A stretch of DNA of 64,000 nucleotides from Sapria himalayana (Eukaryota > Streptophyta > Magnoliopsida > Malpighiales > Rafflesiaceae), in contig JAREIK010001468.1 in assembly GCA_029783825.1 (NCBI GenBank), positions 3,518,261 through 3,582,260 of the forward strand, read 5' to 3'. Within the stretch, counting starts at the first letter, position 1, and every line of letters starts with the position of its first letter. Positions 45,401 to 58,000 of this stretch are shown here, in pieces. The notes beneath the pieces were generated by a model, which saw only the letters and a list, made by a program, of their open reading frames with translations, was not told the origin of the DNA and made no database searches. Made by a program: the position numbers and the translations under genes.

Positions 45401-46055
45401 TAAATTTAGTTTTACATGAGTATATGGTATATAAAAGTGAATTTTTTATTTCTTAAGAAAAAGTTAGAGGATGAGACTTTTATTATAATTAATATATTTA
45501 TCATGGGCTAGCTAGAAAATATATTTTCAAAGATCTTAAAATGATGTTAATTTATTTTTTTTTTTTCAAATTTTGTATCCTAGACATTTACACACTGGTT
45601 TGATGTGAGATATATCAATGTTTTATTAATTTTTTTTTAGTGTTTCTAAGTAGAGCACTTAACATTTAAGTTACTTTTATATTTTTTATGTGTAGACTTG
45701 GTTTTCATTGAATGATTACTGATAGTTTGTTTATTGCCATTGGATTTTTTTTCATCCTTGGTGTGTTATTCTAGTATCCTTAAGTATTTACTAGATAAAA
45801 GTGGTAACTATGTGTTCTTGCTCTTGATGGCATAAAAGATGTGGCTCATCTTTGTTGGAGCTTGTTGTCATTGTTGGTCGATGAAATTCATGTGGCAGTG
45901 CCATTGTGATAGTGAGCTCTTATAATTATTTTTTTTTCTTTTATGGTTTTGATTCTAAGTAAAATTTTAAATGAAAAACATTTTATTCTATCAATCACAA
46001 TTTAATATTTTTACACCGGTGGTGTTCGTTATACATATACAAGTATTTGGTACAA

Positions 46056-46091
<36 letters not shown>

Positions 46092-49000
46092 TAACAATAA
46101 AAAATAATTATGCATAACTATAACAAAAAGATATATATTTTAGATTGTTTTAATAAGTCCAAAGGAAAATTATAAATACTTTGTAATAGTGAGGGGAACG
46201 ACCCAACATCGAAGTCGTACCGTGGCTGACACGTCATGTCTGATTGTTTGCCCGACACAACATGGAATGATTCCGGGTAGACTCATGCTTATTATGCTGA
46301 GTAATCTTGGGTTGTGCTAGATATGCTAGTTATAGGTTAAAATAAAAAAAAATCTACTATGTAGATGCGATGGATACGTATAAATAAAAAAATTAAAAAA
46401 TATAGTTCTATTTTAAAAATATGGCTCTAGGTGTGGGTGGATCACAGAAATCTGGTTAGCCAGTTTTCTGTGACTCATTCCTGGTCCTGGGTTATGGTCA
46501 CCATGCTAGTGGACCATGCCAACAGGCCAGGCATGCGGGTCTTGCATGACCCGGCATGAGGCACGACAACCTCTGGCCCAAAACTGCACGAACTGTGCCT
46601 CAGGCCAACACGATCCATCTCCAGGCATGGTTCTGGACAATGTTGTACTGGATCAGGCACGACGAAGTCGGGTCGTGCATTGTGCCGTGCCTGGGTCGCC
46701 TGTCCCACTTGGCACCTCTAGTGTGTGTGTACATAAAATTGATTCAAACTAGCTTTTGGCGAAGATTGATTGGTCCTAATAATCAGTTTTTTAGGTGATT
46801 TAGCATGCTTTGGAAGCTCAATTTGAACATAAGGTACAAGAGATCCACATCATTGTCAGTGAGTTTAGTGTTCACATGGACTTCTCATGATTATATTGTA
46901 TTTTTCATTATTGTGAGTTAAGGTGTTTTATATTTTTAACATGTTATGGTAATCATAAAAAGTTCCTAGGGCAGTGTAAACGATATCAAGTTGTTTCTAT
47001 GCTCTAAATTTTAAACAAGCAATTTATGTTAGTTGATGTCTAATTTTATGATATGAAGTTGTTTCTATGCTATACATCATACGTTCTAAAAGGTTTCCAC
47101 ATTACTGGTTTGCTATGTGATTTTTTATAATCTGGTGTTTCCTACAAGGGCACTTGTCATTATTATTTTTGTTTCTTAGGTCATAATGAACCACTGTGGG
47201 ATCATGCCGGAGGATCCCGAAATTCAGATGCGTTTACCCCAGAGGTACTGCATGTGCATGTGAACAGTTGAGCTTTTTTTTTTTTTTTTGTTATTTTTCA
47301 GTGAATTTTGATTTGCTGATCCTTGTTGCAATGTCTCTCACTCAGATCATTGTTGTTTGTCCTTAGGATTGTTGCTGTAGAAATCCAAGTGAATCCGAAT
47401 CTCCCCGTTTCCAAGCTATACTCCGTGTCACCAGTGCGCCAAAAAAGAGGTTCCCTACTGACATTAAAAGTTTTTCCCATGAATTGAACTCCAAAGGTGT
47501 GCGTCCGTTTCCTTTTTGGAAGCCTCGTGGGCTGAACAATCTGGAGGTAACTTTTCCAAAAAGTCATCTCTTCTGGCTGCTATGGCATCTAGATTGTGTA
47601 CAGCGAAAAGGGTGTACATGCTAATCAGTTTTCTCGTCTACACAGGAAGTTTTGGTTGTGATTCGGGCAAAGTTTGACAAGGCTAAGGAAGAAGTGAATT
47701 CTGACTTGGCCATCTTTGCTGCAGATCTGGTTGGAATTCTTGAAAAGAATATAGATAGCCACCCAGAGTGGCAAGAAACTATTGAGGATTTGCTGGTGTT
47801 GGCTAGGAGTTGTGTTATGACGTCCGCAGGGGAATTTTGGCTCCAGTGCGAAGGGATAGTACAAGAAATGGATGACAGAAGGCAAGAACTTCCATCAGGA
47901 ATGTTGAAACAGCTGCACACCCGAATGCTTTTCATTCTCACAAGGTGCACTAGGCTGTTGCAATTTCACAAGGAAAGTAGCCTAGGAGAAGATCAAATTC
48001 TTCGCAAGCTTCGTCAGTCCTTTCTTCTTCATTCTACCAATAAGGGTATTTTTACTGGCGCCGATCAGGATGAGAATAGCTCTACTGTAGTGAAGGTTCT
48101 GAAGGCTGCATCTGCTGGGAAATCATTTAGTCAGGAGCAGCAGGTGGGTAGCTGGAACAGAGACCAAATTTGCCTCGCAGGTGCTCCCCCTTGTGATGAT
48201 GGAACTCCAAAGAATGCTGATTCTCCTGCAGGGCGTGATCGGATGGCTTCCTGGAAGAAACTCCCACCACCTGCAGGAAAAACTATGAAGGAAGTTGCAC
48301 CTCCAACAGAGCTGAACCTCAGTTCAATTGAATCCTTCAGACCACCAAGCAGAATGCACGTGGAATCTGTTGGTGATCAGGTGCTTCATAATACCCATGG
48401 GCTTGCTGTTGGAAATGATATGCATGATCACTACGCAAATCATAGGCACAAAGTTTCTTGGGGTTATTGGGGCGATCAACAGGGTAGTTCTGATGACAAT
48501 TTCATAATTTGCCGCATTTGCGAGGAAGAGGTACCCACGTCACATGTCGAGGATCATTCGGGCATCTGTGCTATTGCTGATCGTTGCGACCAAAAGGGGC
48601 TAAGTGTTAATGAGCGTCTTATCCGGATTTCTGAAATGCTGGAGAAGATGATTGAATCCACTGCACAAGATGTTCACCATGATCTTGGAAGCCATGATGG
48701 TGCTAAAATATCCAATTTGAATGCTGTTGGGGGTGATTGCGATGCTATGTCTCCAAAGCTCAGTGATGGTTCTAGGAGAGGTTCAGAAGACATGCTTGAT
48801 TGTTTTCCTGAGCCTGATGGTTCAGCCCCTCAGGATGATTTGAGAGGTCTGTTTCCTGTTTCATGTAGAACCCGCTCAAAGGCTGATCAAGGAATGACTA
48901 CTTCCTCAGCTGGCAGCACAACTCCCAGATCTCCGCTGATGACACCAAAGACTAGTCCAATGGATGTGCATCAGGCAGGCAAGGGTTTGTATGTGGAGCA

Positions 49001-52000
49001 TGGAGATCTTTCACAGGTGCTTGGGGATGTAACCGAACACTTTTCTGTTGCTTCAGATAATCTGATTTTGTTTAGCAGTGGTGTGGCATGCTGTAGTTCA
49101 TTTCTTCTTTCATGTTGTGCCAGTTTCCATTGTAGTGGGCAATATTGTTCGTGTAACTTTCATGTGGAGTGATGTTATATGATTCTATATTTGTGCAACT
49201 CTTTTGGATGCTGATCTAAAATCCCATTCTATTTTTCAGATGAATGAACTTGCTGATATTGCAAGATGTGTTGCAAACACTGCCTTGGATGATGATAATA
49301 CCATGCCTTATTTGATATCATGTCTTGAAGACTTGAGGGCTATCGTTGAACGTAGAAAGTTTGATGCACTCACTGTGGAGACTTTTGGGGCACGCATTGA
49401 GAAGCTTATTAGGTATTGATCTCAAATTAGAAGTAATTTTTCCATATTGCCATTTTAAAACAATGCTCACTTAAGTTTTTTGAATGCTAGCAATACGTTT
49501 TTGAGCATCTCTGAATTGGGTCTAAATTGTATCTTTACCATTATGTGTATGTTGTATTCTCTATATTTTTGAATCATCCATTAGCGATTCACACATACAA
49601 ACAAATACATACACATACTTGCTTATGTATATATTATTGAAAATTGAAATGCAAAAAAAAAAACTCAAATATCTAATTTCACACTATATATATTTTTATA
49701 TAATATCCAAAAATGATTGGGGCAACTCACAAGTAAAGTTTTCCTATCAAACACATCAAAATAAATAATAAATAAATAAAAATCATATTTTTGGCAAGCT
49801 GGTGCATTAAACCCCACACCACCCAGCTTAGAGGAAAGAAAGTTAAGCATAGGTATCTTTAAGGTCTTCATGAATATATCTATTGGTTGCTTTGTTGTTT
49901 AAATATATATTATAATAATGATTTTATCATTAATCTTTCATTTATGAAAAAAGTAATCAATCTTGTTATATATTATTCATTTGTGAAATAATGAATTAGA
50001 TATTATATGTATTGTTACCTGATTGTCACAGTAAAGTATATTGGGAAATGTGGATGCATATCCGATCTCCTCGAGCAGATGCCACATCAAAAATATCTCT
50101 CGAGTAATTATTTTCATTTCTTTGAATTATACTTTTTTATTGTCTCAAAATATTTTTATATTTTCTACTTTTTTAGGGGACAAGGTTGACTCCGAGAAAA
50201 CTAGAAAATCTTGTTATATATTTTCTCTTTGTGCATCCTAATTTTCAACTCAAATATGAATACTCGGCCAATTACATATGTTTATGATCCCTAAAATATT
50301 CTAAGCCTTGGAAATTTTTTCGCATATCTTAGTATGTGAAAAGTTATGTCAAAGTGAATTTATCTAGGAGAATCTAAGAAATGACTAGATTTATTGGCTA
50401 TCAATGCTATATATGATCCAATCATAGTCATATTATTAATAATTTTTAGAATTTATCTATAAATAGTTGAGTCATTTAGAAGCATCGTATCAAAAGTGAA
50501 GTCAGTACATGATTAAATAGTGGTATTTACTAGAGCATAAACTAAAAGTTCAACCTTTATAAGAGTATCAAGTACATTTCTTTTGTGATAAGATAATATT
50601 ATTTGTAAAATAAGTTATTATTATACTAAGAAAATATCTAAACTTCTCCAGGCCTTTTATGTAAATTTATGTTTGAAGATATTTTTTGTGCTCATTGATT
50701 ACTTACTAATCATTTTTCATAATTAAAATGTTATTTATGTTGATTTTTATTGATGTCAACTTAGAGATGTTAAATAGGCTGGACAACCTGGGTTCGGCCC
50801 AAGGCATGGCTCGACCGTGTCTAGCTCGGCACGACACGAGAATGACCCATGCATGTGCCTATGTCTGTGTTGGGTCTGCTTTTGGCATGGCTCATGCCGT
50901 GTTATGCCTAGGCCAACTAGGACATGAGCTGGGCCAGACATTGCACAATATACTGGCTTGTAGGCATGGTATATTGGCACAAGCTGAGTGGTGCCCCGAC
51001 CCAGCCCCACGCCCCCACCCGAAGCTGATGCTTGATGGATCCTATATTTTTGTTGGGCCTGTACTTGACATGTGCTCTGTTTCTACACCCCCAGACTTGA
51101 GCCCTTTACTTCCAAAAGCCAAAGCTTTTGGAAATTCGGATTATTCGGGTCAATTCGATGGTCGAACTGACTCAACGATAAAAGAATTAAAATTTAAATC
51201 TAAACCGTTGGATTTTGCTTCAAATGGCTTTGGGGCAGAATCCTATGACCCTAAGGATTATGCCTATTTTTAAATAATAAAAAATTAAAAAAAATTAAAA
51301 AAATTATGTTTTCTTTATATGTAAAATCTTTTTTTTTCTTCATTCTAAGATTTTTTTTTTAAAAATATAAATCTCACCATCTCTCTCAAATTTTCTCTCT
51401 CTGGTTCTTAATTTTGGTTTTGGGCTTTTTGCTTTTGGTATTTTGCTTTTTGAGATTCGGGTGTACTGTCATCTGTAGTGTGAATTGTGGTGCGCTTGTG
51501 GTGTGGATATAAAAAAACTAATCTTTATGTATTATGGTTTACATATATTTTTTTATTATTAAATTTTATGTTTTAAGTTTTAAATTAAAATCTTCTCTCA
51601 AGTTTAGTCTATCTCTCTCTCTCTCTCTCTCTCTCTCCTAATCTCAACTTTTAAATCTAATCTAAAAGATAAAAAATAAAAAAAAAATATAGTAATTTTA
51701 ATAATGAAAATAAAATTAATTATAATTTAAATAATAAAAATATTAAGGAAAGATCAGTGGCTACCATAATTTTGGTTTTGTATATCGTCTCAACCCAAAT
51801 ATCTAAAAAATATAAAATTAGAAACTTTCATAGTTTGGACTCACTTTAATATAATAAAATAAAAAAATATTAGGGATGTCGAAAAAGAATTGACACAGTA
51901 CTAATATTATAAAAAATATAAGTATGTAAGAGTTCGTGTATGACTAGACACATTGAGATGTATGTTGAACTATATACCAAAAAATATGATGTATTAGATC

Positions 52001-55000
52001 CTAGACAAACTCAAACCAGCTGTGAATTTTTTGAGGTTAGATTTAGTTTAGTTTTAAAGTTTATCCCTTTTATTTATCTCAATGAGTCAGAGAGTGAATG
52101 GATGACTAAACTAATCACCACGATGAATCATTCGATAAAATTTTTAGGATTTAAAGGTAGTCATTATCATGTAAATATATTTTGTCTATATATCATAGGA
52201 TTCCTAGGTCCATATCTAGGAACGACATGCTAAAATATTATAAGTTAAAAAAATAAATAATAATTAATAAATTTAGGAAAAATAATGGAGTCATGTCTGT
52301 GATATTTGATTTCTAGACTAGTCATCATGATGTATTTTATACATATCTCATTGCCTATTATGTAGAATTTAAATAGATATTAAATAAAAAATATTAGGAT
52401 TTTTTGAGATTTTCTATCCTAATGAAGGTTTAGTGATTTTTGATATATGATAAAAATCTTTAGAGAATATAAAATTTAAAATAAAATATTTAGTATCACA
52501 TTTGATAATACATCTAACAATTAAAATATTAATTAATATGTTTGTTAATAATATTAATTTTGAATCATTAGGAGAGATTTTTCATGTTAGATGCATGTAT
52601 TATCTTATTAACCTGATAGTTAAAATGGGGACGAAGGTGTGTACCTCACCTTAGGAGAGATTTTTAGAAAATATACGTAACTCACTAAAATATATTTGTA
52701 TACTTCACAGATAATAGTTATTAGGTAGTCTCTGTTTATCTGTGAATCAAAAGAAGAAATTTCAACTTAATGTAAGATACTGTTGGAATTACATATTTTT
52801 GATGTTAGAGTTATATGTTGGATATAAACATATAATATCCGACTACGTCAATAGTAATAGTGATGAATTTATTATTGACGATATTGACTGAGTTTTAGGA
52901 ATTTTATTTATAAAATTTCTGAAGATTTTTTATGACATGATGAACTTATTTAATTAGTTTATGCATCTACAACTTGTATTGCATTCAAGTGCATATACAA
53001 TATTAGTAGCATGTTTAGTAAATATCAAGATGACTAACCACTTAGTGATATAATTATAGAGATGAAAATCAAGTACTTAAAGTACTGATCAATTATTTAA
53101 TTTCTTTATTGTATGACTACCTATATGGACTCTAGGATTAATGTGAAAGAGGCATATAATATTTTCACATACATATCCTTGTGTATGAATCTGGAAGATC
53201 TACCTGTAGGATTTATTTATGAGAAGTTGATTGAGTTCTTTATATATTACGATACTAGATATGGTGATAGTAATAGTGATGCTCTGAGTATAGATATGAA
53301 TATCATATTCAGATATGATGACTTTTTAATTTAATTAGCAAGTCAGAAATGATGGTGTGGACCATCGAATAGGAGTGCGATATATCGATACTTAGATTTT
53401 GATTATTGACTAATTTATATTATTTAAGATGATACATGAGTTTATCTTTTCCGTATTATTTAAGATGATACATGATCTACTGACTAATTTGGTATAGAGT
53501 ACAATATTGAAATTTATATTTTCTGTTATAGTGAATATTATTTCAGATAGAAAATTGAGATTATGACTAATTTTTGTTGAGGTTTTAATATGTATGAAGA
53601 ATTGAGATGATTCGAGCTCGTGCATCCAAGATGGTCTTGGGATTACAGTAAAAGTGGAGGAATTGATTTTGATGATGATTATTCTGATATTGAAATTAAA
53701 AATGATTTGACTATTGATGACACATATGATTGATGGATTAACATGCTGATGTCTAATATTGGATTTCAATTTAATCATTAATATTATATTTATTTTTGTT
53801 TATTTTTTATTTATGATATTACTTTCAGTTTGTATATTGATGTTTGAATATTAATTTTTTGTCAATTTTTATTTTGTATTAATATTAATTTATATTTAAA
53901 TTGTAATATCTTATTAATTCATACACACATATTAATTTATATTTAGTTTTAAAATTTAATTGATTATTATAATAAATAAATTTAATGTTTTATTAAATTT
54001 AATAAAATACAAATTTAAAATTTAATATTTATTTATAGTTAACAATTAACTATTAACTAATTAATATTAACTAAAAACAAAAAATTTAAAGTATATAATT
54101 AAATAATTATAAATTAATTTTTAAAATTTATAATTTTTAAATTTTTAAATATTTTGAATTAAAAAATAAAAATATTTAAATAATTAAAACATGGCCTGAT
54201 ACGGTTTCATCACTTTTCGGCCCAATGGGCCATGCCAGGCCTAGTTTGATGAAGTCGTGCTGGGCCAGGCATGACACGACCTAGTTCACTTCATGTGATA
54301 CCTCTATGTCGAGTAAGTGTCATGATGATTCACACTAAATATTAGAATATATCCCCAAAGATGCACAGATATGGTAGTGTCATGGAGTGTTCATGTATTG
54401 GATATATGCATATGCGGATACATGCTGGACACGCGTCAGATATTTGTTTGATATGCCACATGGTGTATCATTGACCAAATAGTAGGTCAAAGGTATGGAT
54501 ATGTGTCAGACACTGGGGGCGCGATTCTGTGGGGAGGGGGGGGGGGGCGTGATTTTATGGGGAGGGGGGGAGCGATTATGTGGGGAGAAGGGAGCGCGAT
54601 TTTGTGGGTATCAAATATAAATATTATTTTAAAAATAATATTTTATTTTATAAAATAAGATAAATATAAATATTATTTTTTAAAATAAAATAAAATAGAA
54701 TATTTTTATTTTATAAAATAAAATATTTTATTATATAAAATACATAATATTTATAAATATACTTATAAATGTTATTTTATTTTATCAATATTTTTTAAGA
54801 AATATTTATAGAGATAACTATTTTTATTTTATTTTATCATGCTGTATCTTAATTTTTTAAAATTTATTATATCTTCGTATTTTGTCTTATCGTATATCCG
54901 TGTTCGTATCCGTCTTCATGCTTCTTAATATATCCCCTTGTTTGAAGTCTTATCTTAAGATAATTTAATTTTACATGTGAACATATCTTTATAGTAATAC

Positions 55001-58000
55001 CAATCTATAATCATTAATAAATTTTTCCAAAAGTCATGTCACTAGCTTTTAAGTATCATTAGAGTTGTGGGCATATATGTCTTAAATCATTGTTCAATGT
55101 AATTCTAGATGAGATAATGCTCGTCATAATAAATAAAATAAAAGAAGGAATAAGATTAAAGTATGACAATCTATGAAATTAGACAATGAGTACAACTCTA
55201 TTTCTTTTGAAGAGTGATCAAAATATCAAGATCATAAATAATTACTTTAAGATTGTCTTACTTCTTGATAGACTTGTCTATAGTCTGATATGGCTAGGTA
55301 TCTTTTTTTTTATATAGACTCAAATCTTCAGTGATCAATTTTTTTAGTTATCGACTCAATATGAGTTTGTATAGGTGTAGATTCATGTACGATTACATCA
55401 TCTAAGTTTGAATGTTATCTTCTTATTTGAGAATTTTTACTTTCTAGATTTAATACAATCTATAGATATGATGACTCAATGATTATAACATCAAGCTGAG
55501 TATGAATCTAATTAGATATTGTTAATGAATAACTCGCTATACTACTTGATAGTCCAAGCAATACTATACTAAGAGATAAAAGTGAAATGGATACAAACAT
55601 ATGGATTTATAATCTTTTTAGGCTTGTCAAAGGATGATTAATGTAAAAAAAACATAATATATATACTAATTAAAATCTTATAAAACTTTGAGAAGAATAC
55701 TTATATTCTTTGTGTACTCTAGTGTCAAAGAAATTTTATCTCAAGACTCTGATAATTTGTATCATATTGGAATACATTAAAAGACAATTAATGTATTTAA
55801 AAATTCTGAGAAATAAGTTAAATTACCTCTCTCTATTATGTAGGACCTAAAAGGATATGTGCTGAGAAATGATTGAAAAAGATATCTAATTGATGAAGTA
55901 AATTATAATTAAAATCATTTCTTCTAAAAAAATATTTGGAATATTTTTTTAAAGTAATAGTATTTGAACATCTCTATCAAATGTCTAATTTTGTATTCAA
56001 TCAACTTATTTTGTTGTGGTGTGTTGGTATAAAAGTCAGATATATAATTTTATGATCTTTATAATATGTAGTAAATTAGTTAATATGTATTATAATATAT
56101 TATCATTTTTTAAATTTTTATTATTTTTTTTGAATTAAGCTTTAATTATTTTGTAAATCATCTAAAAAAGAGAGAACTTGTAATCTTTCACAAAAAAATT
56201 TTAATGTATATTTCGAGCAATAATCAAAATAATTGATGAGATACATAAATTATTTTTGGTAGCATTTCTAATAGATTTTTTTATGTTTGAGTATATCAAA
56301 TTGAATAAATTTGTACTCAATCCAGAACTATATGTAATATATGAAGTCATGGTAAATTTTTTTAGCTAATGTTTCTTACTTTATGATTAAAATATCCTTA
56401 AAAATAGGGTAAAATATTCTCATATTGGTCTTTGATGAGTGATTGAGTTAAGAGTATAAAAGTAACATGTTGGAATTACTCAAATATCTTGTAGTTTTTA
56501 CTATTGAAGATTAAATATATAATCTTGTCTGCTCAATCTCAAATATAGTTTTTCTTAGAGGTGTTCGATGAGATGTTTCAAACTGGTACCACGTTTTTTA
56601 TCAGACTTATTTGAGCCACTATGTCATGCCTAGCAAGGAATTCTTTTTAATGTTGGTTGTGTTGTGCCAACATGACAATAAAAAATGCAGCACAACACAT
56701 ACCTATCTTTTGTGAACTAGCCACGAGGCTAGCTTGGGGTTATTCTAGGCTAGGATGGATTGAACTTGGTTTAGTTGGTCGAACTCGAGTATAAATTGAC
56801 CTGATTGGATCTGAGTGATGGATTGAGTCGTGCCACATTTTTTGTTTTGCGGCACTTGGGCTAGAAACTCATGCTCGACACAACTTGAGTTGTGCCACGG
56901 GCCATCTTTCACTATTTATGCCATGGTTTGTGCTCGCCCCACTTGTCCCATTGGATACTTTTTTTCACCGTTTTTTGATCATGTTGGTAAATAATAGTAG
57001 AAAAAAATAAAATTAGAATTTATTTATTTAGAATGACAACTCACAGATAATAAACTAATAGTTCATTCAAAAATCAACAAACGTGGAGAAGTAGTAAATA
57101 ATCAACTTTCATACTATTATGCCAAATGCTTTTTAAATATTTATTATGGATGATAAAAATATATTTTTGAATATGAAAAAATATAGAGAATAAAATATGA
57201 TTATTAATAATGTAACAATTTATTTTTGTGTTGATGTTCTAGATGTTTAAAATGAGAGTTAGAGGTTTCAATTGGTCTTGGCGACTTGAGCTCAACCCGA
57301 TGCACACAATGAAAATGAATTTTGCCTTGTCATTCCTATGAGGGACGACCATAATAGGCATTGTATTTGCCTGTCGCTCGTCAATCGTGCTGGCATGTTT
57401 AAATGCATACTTTTTGATAGTCATTATCAATGTTGGAAATATTAATTAAAAATATTTTTTTTAAATATTTCTTAGTCATTAGATTTTGTCCAACAGGCAT
57501 GTACAAAAATTTAATGACTGTTGGATTTATGCTCAAATAAATAGTAATAAATATTTTTTTTTTAAATTCAAAATTTATTAATGAGATATTCATATTTAAT
57601 TTTTTTTCACACTAAATTTATTTTCTTTATTCTTTCTTTCAAAAAATTTAAACTAAATTGTCTTATAATTATTAGATATTATTATTATTTTTATTTATAA
57701 TTGTATATTCTCATTGCCATTTGATTTGCGGGCTTATGGGCTTGAGCATATATGTTGAAGATATTTTTGACTTGTTTTTTTTTTTCATTTTTTATTATTA
57801 TTTTTTATCATCATTTTCTTTTTTATTTTTTTTTATTATCACTCTATCCTTCATCTTTTTCATCATCGTCTCTATTATTATTATTATTATTGTTTTGTTT
57901 TATTCTTTATCATTATCATCAGCATCAATTTTTTTCTTTATTTTTTTTTTTATTTTTTCTTCTTATTTTTCATCATTATTATCATCTTCTTCAACTATAT

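Noticed and set aside
47585..47950. - strand open frames opposite kinase exon 4
   Set aside because: They are shadows of a strongly conserved + strand exon.
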